Source of the DNA: Sulfurimonas sp.
GTDB taxonomy: Bacteria > Campylobacterota > Campylobacteria > Campylobacterales > Sulfurimonadaceae
Length of the DNA stretch: 8,066 bases
Direction of reading: 5' to 3'
Assembly: GCA_021107375.1 (NCBI GenBank)
Contig: JAIOSY010000261.1
Location: 1-8,066, forward strand
Shown here: in pieces, positions 1 to 6,665 of the stretch
Numbering within the stretch: the stretch's first letter is position 1
Layout of the letters: each line of letters starts with the position of its first letter
Made by a program: the position numbers and the translations under genes
Notes under the pieces: generated by a model
Seen by the model: only the letters and a program-made list of their open reading frames with translations
What the model was told of the DNA's origin: nothing
Databases searched by the model: none

Positions 1-2
1 GA

Positions 3-536
3 GCAGAGTTAGAGTTTAAAGAGCCAAATCACGCTCATAAAGTTATAGCACAACTTAAACAAGAGTATGGCTCAAATATTGCAGTTATTACACAAAATGT
101 AGATAACCTTTTTGAAAAAGCTGGGATGAGTTCTGCTGATGTTATCCATCTTCATGGTTTTATGCCAGAGGTGAGATGTAGAAGTTGTGAGAAGACTTAT
201 GATATTGGATATAAAAATCAAAGTAAATTTCATGAAGGCTTATGTCCAGAGTGTTCAGGAAAATTAAGACCAAATATTGTATTTTTTGGAGAGTCAGCAC
301 CTATGTATGAAAAACTGAGTGAACATATTAATGATTGTGAACTTTTTATCGTTATTGGTACAAGTGGAGAGGTAGTTGGAGTAAATACTATCGCTCAATT
401 TACTACTCGTTCAATTTTAAATAACCTAGAACCAAGCAGTGCAATAGAAGATACCTTATTTTCTAATATTTTATATATGAAGGCAACTGAGGCAATAGAT
501 GAGATAGCAAATGAGATAGATGAGTTTTTAGCATGA
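3..536 (+). CDS. Sir2-family NAD-dependent protein deacylase (3' part, start outside window)
   Basis: The frame is open from base 3, so the gene begins upstream; 177 residues are visible. Sir2 enzymes remove acyl groups from lysines in the cytoplasm, consuming NAD+ and releasing nicotinamide and O-acyl-ADP-ribose. Visible hallmarks, numbered from base 3: EPNHAH near residue 7, TQNVDNL at 30-36 (NAD-binding TQNxD), catalytic His51 in HLHG, a zinc-ribbon with cysteines 59, 62, 81 and 84, then RPNIVFFGE and IVIGTSGEVV of the Rossmann core, and a normal C-terminal end. The N-terminal GAGxS part, roughly 55-60 residues, lies outside. The first in-frame ATG in view (126) lies within the conserved core and is not the start. 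The stop overlaps the start of ade as ATGA, which suggests translational coupling in one operon. Substrate class (deacetylase or desuccinylase) cannot be told because the deciding residues are not all visible. Confidence 0.93.
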   Translation, partial: AELEFKEPNHAHKVIAQLKQEYGSNIAVITQNVDNLFEKAGMSSADVIHLHGFMPEVRCRSCEKTYDIGYKNQSKFHEGLCPECSGKLRPNIVFFGESAPMYEKLSEHINDCELFIVIGTSGEVVGVNTIAQFTTRSILNNLEPSSAIEDTLFSNILYMKATEAIDEIANEIDEFLA

Positions 537-2161
537 TTATTAAAGCAAATTATGTAGATATAAAAAAAAGAGTTATTTTTCCTGCTTCTATTGTATTAAA
601 AGATAGAAAAATTATCTCTATTACTAAAATAGAGGAGATACAAGATACTTTTGTTCTTCCTGGTTTTATTGATGCACATATACATATAGAGAGTTCTATG
701 TTAATCCCCTCTGAATTTTCAAGATTGGCTGTTTTACATGGAACTGTAGCAACAGTTAGTGACCCTCATGAAATAGCAAATATTTTAGGTGTGAAAGGGA
801 TAGAGTTTATGCTATCAAATGCAGATAAAGTAAATTTTAACTTTAATTTTGGAGTTTCCCCTTGTGTTCCTGCTACAACATTTGAAACAAGTGGTGCTAC
901 CTTAGATGCAGATGTAGTTAAAGAACTTTTAAAAAATAAAAAACTAAACCATTTAGCTGAAGTTATGGCATTTCCAAGTGTAATAAATAATGAACCTCAA
1001 ATCATGGCAAAAATTAAGGCTGCAAAAGATTTAAATATCCCTATAGATGGTCATGCACCATTTTTAAGTGGGGATGATTTGAAAAAGTATATAGATGCTG
1101 GTATCTCAACAGACCATGAATCTAGTTCTTATGAAGAGGCTAAAGAAAAACTAGAGTTGGGGATGAAGATACTTATAAGAGAGGGTTTAGCTGCTAAAAA
1201 TTTTGAGGCTCTTTCCCCTTTGATAAAATCATATCCTGATAAACTGATGTTTTGTTCTGATGATAAACATCCAAATGATTTGTTATTAGGGCATATTAAC
1301 TCTTTGGTTATTAGAAGTATTGAGATGGGTTATGATATTTTTGATGTTTTAAAAATCGCTTGTATAAATCCAAAAGAGCATTATAATTTAGATGTTGGAC
1401 AACTAAAGGTTGGTGATAAAGCTGATTTTATAGAGGTTGAAGATTTAGAGAGTTTTAAAATTGTTCGTACATTTATAAATGGTTTAATTGTTTGTGAAAA
1501 TTCTAAAACTAAAATATAATCAGTAAAGATAGAGCCAATAAATTATTTTCTTGCTTCATTTACATCTGCTAAAGATTTTTTGTTTGAAAGTGATTGTTAT
1601 GAAGTTGAGGTTATTCAAGTTATAGATCATGAACTTTTTACATTAGAAAAAAAATATCATCTACCTGAAAATGGTGATTTTAATGTTAATTTAAAAGAAG
1701 ATATTTTAAAAATTGCTGTTATAAATAGATATAAAAGTTCTCCTCCTGCGATAGGATTTGTTAATGGATTTAATCTTAAAAAGGGTGCTATCGCATCTTG
1801 TGTTGCACATGATTCTCATAATATTATAGTAGTTGGTTGTAGTGATGAAGAGATTTCAAAGGCTGTAAATTTACTTGTAAAATCAAAAGGTGGAATAAGT
1901 GCAGTTGATGGTGAAAAAACTCTGCATCTACCTCTTGAAGTTGGAGGAATAATGAGCAAGGCTGATGCTTTTAGTGTAGCTTCAAAATATGAAGAGATTG
2001 ATTTGTTTGTAAAAGATAATTTAGACTCAACTCTCAGTGCTCCATTTATGACCTTGTCCTTTATGGCTTTACTTGTAATTCCAGAGATAAAACTAAGTGA
2101 TAAAGGGCTTTTTGATGGTAGAGAATTTCACTTTATCCCAACATGTATAAAAACCAAATAA
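533..2161 (+). pseudogene. ade: Adenine deaminase, interrupted by one in-frame TAA stop
   Basis: Adenine deaminase (AdeC/Ade, amidohydrolase superfamily) converts adenine to hypoxanthine and ammonia in the cytoplasm. Read through, the frame is 542 codons including the stop, slightly shorter than the roughly 577 residues of the Bacillus enzyme. Metal and catalytic motifs are all present: DAHIH with His49 and His51, DPHE with His79, LAEVM with Glu143, GHAP with His174, DHE with His195, and SDDKHP at 242-247. Codon 329 (1517-1519) is TAA. Directly after it the same frame continues with SVKIEPIN, typical of the linker into the C-terminal domain, which carries VAHDSHN (HDSHN at 426-430) and ends normally in LFDGREFHFIP. 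No frameshift is involved. The only possible restart in the first part of the second half is TTG at 1580, with no ribosome binding site and inside conserved sequence; the first in-frame ATG is far downstream. It starts at the ATGA overlap with the sir2 gene and lies 11 bases before a purine permease. It could be a recent pseudogene, a sequencing error, or a readthrough case. Confidence 0.9.
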
Positions 2162-2172
2162 AAGAGATTTAT

Positions 2173-3456
2173 ATGAATATTTTTAAACTTAAAGAGAATA
2201 ATACAACAATAAGAACTGAAATTACAGCTGGAACTACTACTTTTATGGCGATGTTATATATCATCCCTGTAAATGCTTCAATTCTTAGTGCTTCTGGTAT
2301 GCCTTATGATGCTCTTATAACAGCGACTATTGTTATGACAATTTTTGCATCTATATTAAATGGTTTTTACTCAAATACCCCGATAGCGATGAGTGTTGGG
2401 ATGGGTTTAAATGCTTACTTTAGTTTTGGGCTTGTAAAGGGGATGGGTATCCCTTGGCAAACTGCATTGGGAGTAGTTTTTATATCTGGGATATTGTATT
2501 TGATTATAAGTATGACACCTGTAAGAAGATGGCTTATTGAGACTATTCCTCTTGATGTAAAAAGAGCAGTTAGTGCTGGTATAGGTGCTTTTATCGCTTT
2601 TATTGGTTTAGAGCAAACGAAGATTATTGTTGATTCTCCCGCCACTTTAGTGACTTTGGGAGATTTGCAAAATCCTCAGGTACTTTTGGCTTTATTTGGT
2701 TTGATTTTAGCTATTTTATTTACAGTTAAAAAGTATAAGGGGGCATTGATGCTTTCTATATTATTTACAACTTTACTTGCTTGGTTTACGGGTATTGCAG
2801 AGTTTCCAAAAGAGATTTTTTCTATGCCAGCTTCTATCTCTCCCATAGCATTTGAGTTAGATATTATCTCTGCTTTGTCATTATCAATGTTACCTGTAAT
2901 TTTAATCTTTTTAATAACTGATATGTTTGATACTTTGGGAACACTAGCTGGAGTTGGGATGAGAGCAAATCTTTTTAATGAAAAAAAATCAATACCATTA
3001 CAAAAAACAATAGAAGCAGATTCATTTGCAACAATGGTTAGTGGGATTGTTGGGGTTACAAGTACAACCTCATTTATAGAGAGTGCAGCAGGGGTAGAAG
3101 AGGGTGGAAGGACAGGGCTTACAGCAGTTGTAACTGGATTATTATTTATCCTACCTTTGTTTTTACTTCCATTTTTTAAAGCGATCCCATCAAATGCGAT
3201 TTACCCTATACTGATAGTTATTGGTCTTATGATGTTTAGTGAACTTAAAAATATAGATTATGAAAATCAAGCTATAAAATTTAGTACATTTTTTATAGTG
3301 ATGGGGATGCCACTTACTTATTCTATCACAAATGGATTATTATTAGGTGCTTTGGTGTATTTGTTAGTCAATATTTTTTCAGGTAAAGTAAGAGATACTT
3401 CACCTGCTATGATTATTTTAGCTATTGTTGGGCTTGTTATATTTTTTGTTTTATAG
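2173..3456 (+). CDS. AzgA-type NCS2 purine permease (adenine/hypoxanthine/guanine uptake)
   Basis: This is a polytopic inner-membrane proton symporter for purine bases of the AzgA/PbuG branch of the NCS2 (nucleobase-ascorbate transporter) family. With the start at 2173 it has 427 residues, a normal family length. Seen in the sequence: the family N-terminus FKLKENNTTIRTEITAGTTT, GMGLNAYF at 76-83, TDMFDTLGT at 249-257 with the conserved acidic residue, and SAAGVEEGGRTGLTA at about 304-318, plus many hydrophobic spans (about 12-14). I chose ATG 2173 over the in-frame ATG 2143 because 2173 has an AAAGAGA ribosome binding site seven bases or so upstream and matches the family N-terminus, while 2143 lies inside the ade frame. 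It follows ade by 11 bases, so adenine is the likely substrate, although hypoxanthine or guanine cannot be excluded. Its stop overlaps the convergent cytochrome gene by six bases. Confidence 0.93.
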   Translation: MNIFKLKENNTTIRTEITAGTTTFMAMLYIIPVNASILSASGMPYDALITATIVMTIFASILNGFYSNTPIAMSVGMGLNAYFSFGLVKGMGIPWQTALGVVFISGILYLIISMTPVRRWLIETIPLDVKRAVSAGIGAFIAFIGLEQTKIIVDSPATLVTLGDLQNPQVLLALFGLILAILFTVKKYKGALMLSILFTTLLAWFTGIAEFPKEIFSMPASISPIAFELDIISALSLSMLPVILIFLITDMFDTLGTLAGVGMRANLFNEKKSIPLQKTIEADSFATMVSGIVGVTSTTSFIESAAGVEEGGRTGLTAVVTGLLFILPLFLLPFFKAIPSNAIYPILIVIGLMMFSELKNIDYENQAIKFSTFFIVMGMPLTYSITNGLLLGALVYLLVNIFSGKVRDTSPAMIILAIVGLVIFFVL

Positions 3457-4149
3457 TTTAGTAATCCATTTTATTAATACTTCTAAATCTTCATCACTAA
3501 TTTGTTTAAATGGTGGCATAACTGCACCTTTTGAACTTTCCCATTTTGCTTTACTTCCATTTTTGATGCTGTTAATCATCTCATCTTTATTTGTTGTATA
3601 TTTTTTAGCAATATCTTTAAATGATGGTCCTACAATTTTTTTATCTATCTTATGACATCCCATACATTTATGTTTTAATGCTGTTTTTTGTCCAGCAGGT
3701 AGAGCGTCAAATTTAGCTTGAGCCTTTTGTACTTTAGAGAGATTTTCTTGAGTGTAATGTCTGAACATATATTGGGCTATTGCTTTTGCTTCATCTTTAG
3801 TTACTTTATCTTTTTGAGATGGCATTAAACCATATCTTTGGATACTCTCTTTATCACATTTTGAATTTTCTAATAATGGATTTCGTATAAAATCTACAAT
3901 AAATTCTATCGCCATTGGTACTCTTTGACTTTCATCTTTTGGTTCCATAAAGTCTGGCATGTGGAAGCCTATTGCCATCATAGGTGGTGCTAGTTCATCA
4001 TCAGAGATAACAGGAGGCATCTCTAAGTTATGACAAGAGGCACATTTTTGTTCAAGTAATTTTTTACCATCAAGTTGTGGAGTCTGTTTTTTATCTTCAC
4101 ATGCCGAGAATAAAATAAGAGTTAAAATAAGAATGGTTTTGATTAACAT
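3451..4149 (-). CDS. Di-haem cytochrome c lipoprotein
   Basis: This 232-residue protein is predicted to be an electron carrier anchored by lipid on the periplasmic side of a membrane. A short hydrophobic signal ends in the lipobox LFSAC, with Cys17 as the lipidated residue. Two class-I cytochrome c domains follow. The first has CASCH at 36-40 and a likely axial Met109 in GLMPSQ. The second has CMGCH at 162-166, the GPSFKDIAKKY segment after the haem site, and a likely axial Met211 in VMPPF. One further cysteine (98) is outside the haem motifs. The start is supported by TTAGGA about seven bases upstream of the ATG. The redox partner is not identifiable from context: the neighbours are a membrane protein of unknown function 72 bases upstream and a convergent permease. 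Di-haem cytochromes of this kind are common in respiratory chains of Campylobacterota. Confidence 0.92.
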   Translation of the reverse strand: MLIKTILILTLILFSACEDKKQTPQLDGKKLLEQKCASCHNLEMPPVISDDELAPPMMAIGFHMPDFMEPKDESQRVPMAIEFIVDFIRNPLLENSKCDKESIQRYGLMPSQKDKVTKDEAKAIAQYMFRHYTQENLSKVQKAQAKFDALPAGQKTALKHKCMGCHKIDKKIVGPSFKDIAKKYTTNKDEMINSIKNGSKAKWESSKGAVMPPFKQISDEDLEVLIKWITKL

Positions 4150-4171
4150 AGTTAGTTCCTAAGAGATAAAT

Positions 4172-4191
4172 ATTGTAAGAATTGTATAATA
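4172..4191 (-). promoter_or_regulatory. Possible promoter of the cytochrome c gene
   Basis: On the minus strand the 72-base gap upstream of the cytochrome gene contains two TACAAT boxes (4186-4181 and 4177-4172), preceded by a T-rich stretch. This resembles Campylobacterota sigma-70 promoters, which often lack a clear -35 box. Either box would leave a short leader containing the TTAGGA ribosome binding site. I see no -35 match, so this is a weak call. Transcription from the upstream 101-residue gene is the alternative. Confidence 0.3.
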
Positions 4192-4221
4192 TTGACGATT
4201 AAAATAAAATAAAACTATAGT

Positions 4222-4527
4222 TTATTCGTCACAATACAACTCTTTTGCTATAAACCAATCAGCTATATCTTTATCATTATATTGATATTCTCTTTGTTTT
4301 AAAGGGATGACACTGTTTCTTATTTTTGAGCGAACGATTCCCATTATGATAAAAGTTAAAAGTAGGATAGCGATTGCTATAAAGTAATCATAAAAATACC
4401 ATGAAATTAAAGCTGTAATAAAAGTAGTGTATTGAAGAAAAATTTTAAGTATAAATGCCATGATTTTACATTTTTTTGAGTGTAGTTCGGGTGTTGATTC
4501 TATTAAATCTATATAATCATTTTGCAT
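4222..4527 (-). CDS. Small two-span membrane protein of unknown function
   Basis: I do not recognise this 101-residue protein. It has a polar N-terminus (residues 1-21), two hydrophobic segments at about 23-45 and 47-65 separated by a short Tyr/Phe/Asp turn, then a basic stretch (RSKIRN at 66-71) and a polar C-terminal tail rich in Tyr, Asp and Glu ending in YCDE. The positive charges after the second span suggest that both ends are cytoplasmic. The start at 4527 has no Shine-Dalgarno sequence; a perfect TATAAT lies six bases before the ATG, so the mRNA may be leaderless. The in-frame ATG at residue 23 also lacks a ribosome binding site and would cut into the first span. It lies upstream of the cytochrome gene on the same strand and divergently from htpG. 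No function can be assigned. Confidence 0.72.
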   Translation of the reverse strand: MQNDYIDLIESTPELHSKKCKIMAFILKIFLQYTTFITALISWYFYDYFIAIAILLLTFIIMGIVRSKIRNSVIPLKQREYQYNDKDIADWFIAKELYCDE

Positions 4528-4533
4528 AAAAGA

Positions 4534-4542
4534 ATTATAGCT
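4534..4542 (-). promoter_or_regulatory. -10 box six bases before the ATG of the 101-residue membrane protein
   Basis: On the minus strand the sequence reads AGC-TATAAT-TCTTTT-ATG. The hexamer at 4539-4534 is a perfect sigma-70 -10 box. With usual spacing, transcription would start at or within a base of the start codon at 4527, giving a leaderless mRNA. No Shine-Dalgarno sequence is present between the box and the ATG. There is no clear -35 box, which is common in this phylum. Confidence 0.45.
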
Positions 4543-4594
4543 AAAATATATTAATTGATTAAAGACTAAATATAGTTTAGCTTAATAGACTAAA
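4539..4594. repeat. Short inverted and direct repeats in the htpG upstream region
   Basis: AGCTAAA (4539-4545) and its inverse TTTAGCT (4576-4582) flank 30 bases. Inside lies a smaller inverted pair, CTAAA-TATAG-TTTAG. The octamer AGACTAAA occurs twice, at 4563-4570 and 4587-4594, 24 bases apart. The cluster sits between the divergent starts of the 101-residue gene and htpG, just upstream of the htpG promoter, where an operator could be. In such AT-rich sequence chance is a real alternative. Confidence 0.3.
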
Positions 4595-4609
4595 GAAAGT
4601 TTATATTAC

Positions 4610-4639
4610 TTGCAACTATTAACTTTTTTTTGATACAAT
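4610..4639 (+). promoter_or_regulatory. htpG promoter (sigma-70 type)
   Basis: TTGCAA at 4610-4615 can serve as -35 and TACAAT at 4634-4639 as -10, with 18 bases between them. A run of eight T lies immediately upstream of the TGA-TACAAT segment, as in Campylobacterota sigma-70 promoters. A start near 4646 would give a leader of about 22 bases holding the AAGGAT ribosome binding site at 4655-4660, eight bases before the htpG ATG. No CIRCE or HAIR-type heat-shock operator is visible between the promoter and the gene. Confidence 0.65.
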
Positions 4640-4667
4640 CCCATAAAATAATTTAAGGATATTAAAA

Positions 4668-6563
4668 ATGGCAAAACATCAGTTTCAAACAGAAGCAAAT
4701 CAAATATTACACCTAATGATTCACTCACTTTATTCAAATAAAGAAATTTTCATTCGTGAACTTGTTTCAAATGGTTCAGATGCACTTGATAAATTAAATA
4801 TGTTAGTTTTAACAGATGAAAAATATAAAGATGTAACATTCTCTCCTCGTATAGATATAGTAGCAAATAAAGAAGCAAAAACTTTAACTATTAAAGATTC
4901 TGGTATCGGTATGAATGAAGAAGATTTAATGAATAACCTTGGTACGATTGCAAAATCTGGTACTAAAGCATTTTTAGAAAATCTTACTGGTGATCAAAAA
5001 GAGGATTCTAACCTTATAGGTCAGTTTGGTGTTGGTTTTTATGCTTGTTTTATGGTTGCAGATAAGGTAGAAGTTACAACTAAAAAAGCTGGTGAAGAGC
5101 AAGCATTTTTATGGACAAGTACAGGAGATGGTTCTTTTGAGTTAGAAAATACAACTCAAGATGGGCATGGAACTACTATTGTAATGCACCTTAAAGATGA
5201 TGAGAGTGAATTTTTAGAGGCTCAAAGAGTTGATAGTATCATTAAAAAATACTCAAACCATATCCCTTTCCCAATTTTTATGGATAAAGAGAAGCATATT
5301 GCTGCTGTTATGGATGATGAAGGTAAAGAAGAGTTAGAACCATCTCGTACAGAGATAGAAAACGAGCAAATTAACCGTGCAAATGCACTTTGGACTATCG
5401 CTAAAAAAGATGTTACTGATGATGAGTACAAAGATTTTTATAGTTCAATCGCTCACTCATCTGAAGAACCACTAAGCTGGATTCACAACAAAGCTGAGGG
5501 TGCTGTTGAATATACTACGCTTTTTTATATCCCATCTAAAGCACCGATGGATTTATACAGAGTTGATTACCAAACTGGTATCAAGCTTTATATTAATCGT
5601 GTTTTCATTACAGATGATGAAAAAGAGTTAATGCCAACTTACTTAAGATTTTTAAGAGGTGTGATTGATTCTAAAGATTTACCACTTAATGTTTCTCGTG
5701 AGATTTTACAATCAAATCCAACTATGGATAAAATCAAAAAAACATCTGTTAAAAAAGTTTTATCTGAGTTAGGAAAAATGGCTAAAAAAGATAAAGAAAA
5801 ATACAACACTTTTTATACAGAATTTGGAAATGTTCTTAAAGAAGGACTTTATAACGACTTCGATAACCGTGAAAAAATCTTAGAGCTTTTACAATTTAAC
5901 ACAATGAACTCTACTGAAACTGTAATGATTGAAGATTTCGTTAAAAATATTGATGAAGAGAAAAAAGAGATATATTATTTAGCTGGTAAATCTTCATTAG
6001 CGATGTTAAAATCATCTCCTGCACTAGAGAGATTTAAAGCTAAGGGTATTGATGTTTTAGTTTTAAATGAAGAGGTTGATACTATCATTTTCCCAATGGT
6101 AACTGATTATAAAGATTATAAATTAGTTCCAGTTGCTGATGCTAAGTTTGAAGAAACTGAAGAAGAAAAGAAAGCTGAAGAGGAAGTTGCAAAAACTTAT
6201 GAAGGTTTAGCAAAAGAGTTTAAAGATGCACTAGGTGAAGCAGTTAAATCTGTTGAGACTACTTCTGATTTAGTTGATTCTCCAGTTGCTATCAAAGTTG
6301 ATAAAGAAGACCCATCTTATATGATGGCTCAAATGATGAAACAGATGGGTCAAGGTGGTGATACTCCAGAACCAGCTCCGATTTTACAAATAAATCCAAA
6401 TCATGAACTTCTTAAAAAACTAAAAGATTCAGCTGATCAAAACCTTGTAAATGATGCGGCACATGTACTACTTGACCAAGCAAAACTTTTTGATGGACAA
6501 GAGTTAAGTGATACTGCTGATTTTATCTCAAGATTAAATAGAATTATGGGTAAAGCTCTTTAA
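4668..6563 (+). CDS. htpG: Molecular chaperone HtpG (bacterial Hsp90)
   Basis: HtpG is the cytosolic ATP-dependent Hsp90 homodimer that remodels client proteins, often together with DnaK. The 631 residues match the normal bacterial length. The N-terminal GHKL ATPase domain shows Glu31 (catalytic) and Asn35 in RELVSNGSDALDKL, Asp77 in DSGIGM, the ATP lid GTIAKSGTKAF at 92-102 and GQFGVGFYACF at 118-128. The middle domain carries WIHNKAEG at about 271-278 and the catalytic-loop Arg344 in NVSREILQSN. The C-terminal dimerisation domain ends in SRLNRIMGKAL without the eukaryotic MEEVD tail. The ATG at 4668 has AAGGAT upstream at good spacing and the family N-terminus (HQFQTEANQILHLMIHSLYSNKEIFIREL). 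It appears monocistronic, with its own promoter and a hairpin just after the stop. Confidence 0.98.
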   Translation: MAKHQFQTEANQILHLMIHSLYSNKEIFIRELVSNGSDALDKLNMLVLTDEKYKDVTFSPRIDIVANKEAKTLTIKDSGIGMNEEDLMNNLGTIAKSGTKAFLENLTGDQKEDSNLIGQFGVGFYACFMVADKVEVTTKKAGEEQAFLWTSTGDGSFELENTTQDGHGTTIVMHLKDDESEFLEAQRVDSIIKKYSNHIPFPIFMDKEKHIAAVMDDEGKEELEPSRTEIENEQINRANALWTIAKKDVTDDEYKDFYSSIAHSSEEPLSWIHNKAEGAVEYTTLFYIPSKAPMDLYRVDYQTGIKLYINRVFITDDEKELMPTYLRFLRGVIDSKDLPLNVSREILQSNPTMDKIKKTSVKKVLSELGKMAKKDKEKYNTFYTEFGNVLKEGLYNDFDNREKILELLQFNTMNSTETVMIEDFVKNIDEEKKEIYYLAGKSSLAMLKSSPALERFKAKGIDVLVLNEEVDTIIFPMVTDYKDYKLVPVADAKFEETEEEKKAEEEVAKTYEGLAKEFKDALGEAVKSVETTSDLVDSPVAIKVDKEDPSYMMAQMMKQMGQGGDTPEPAPILQINPNHELLKKLKDSADQNLVNDAAHVLLDQAKLFDGQELSDTADFISRLNRIMGKAL

Positions 6564-6574
6564 TAATTTAAGTA

Positions 6575-6601
6575 TAGTGAGTGCTAAAGTAGCACTCACT
6601 A
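6575..6601 (+). terminator. Hairpin after htpG, probable transcription terminator
   Basis: TAGTGAGTGCT (6575-6585), a five-base loop AAAGT, and the exact inverse AGCACTCACTA (6591-6601) form a perfect 11-bp stem beginning 12 bases after the htpG stop. It is by far the most stable structure in the intergenic region. The bases that follow (ATCTTCATC) lack a clean T run, so it may be an inefficient terminator or an mRNA 3'-end protecting hairpin. The stem contains the two half-sites of the CIRCE heat-shock operator in reversed order. Confidence 0.65.
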
Positions 6602-6651
6602 ATCTTCATCAATAAATAAATAGATTTTCTTGTAATTATTTTCTAAAAAAA

Positions 6652-6660
6652 TGTTATTTT
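6652..6660 (+). promoter_or_regulatory. Possible extended -10 five bases before the HPt-like gene
   Basis: TGT-TATTTT at 6652-6660 followed by AAAGT and the ATG at 6666 resembles an extended -10 element (TGn plus four of six TATAAT bases). No Shine-Dalgarno sequence is visible. The spacing would start transcription at about the start codon. This is the weakest of the four similar sites in the window. Confidence 0.25.
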
Positions 6661-6665
6661 AAAGT

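Noticed and set aside
126..128. Start of the sir2 gene at ATG 126
   Set aside because: The TQNVDNL NAD-binding motif lies upstream in the same frame, which stays open to base 3, so the true start is outside the window.
1517..1519. Programmed recoding (selenocysteine or pyrrolysine) at the ade stop
   Set aside because: Those use TGA and TAG, not TAA, and no recoding structure is evident next to it.
1580..2161. A separate gene beginning at TTG 1580
   Set aside because: The frame is open without interruption from 1520, the residues before TTG are conserved adenine deaminase linker, and no ribosome binding site precedes TTG. It is the second half of ade.
2143..2172. Permease start at ATG 2143
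   Set aside because: It would overlap the end of ade, adds ten residues not typical of the family, and has no ribosome binding site, while ATG 2173 has AAAGAGA upstream.
2415..2645. Minus-strand open frame inside the permease gene
   Set aside because: It is antisense to well-conserved transporter sequence, with no recognisable product or ribosome binding site.
3425..3655. Plus-strand open frame across the permease end and the cytochrome gene
   Set aside because: It is antisense to the second haem domain of the cytochrome and resembles no protein; a shadow frame.
4616..4667. CIRCE or HAIR heat-shock operator at the htpG promoter
   Set aside because: Neither TTAGCACTC-N9-GAGTGCTAA nor CTTGAGT-N7-ACTCAAG occurs there; only the reversed CIRCE-like halves behind the gene were found.
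5222..5431. Minus-strand open frame inside htpG
   Set aside because: It is antisense to conserved HtpG middle-domain sequence; its Ser-rich composition is typical of a shadow frame.
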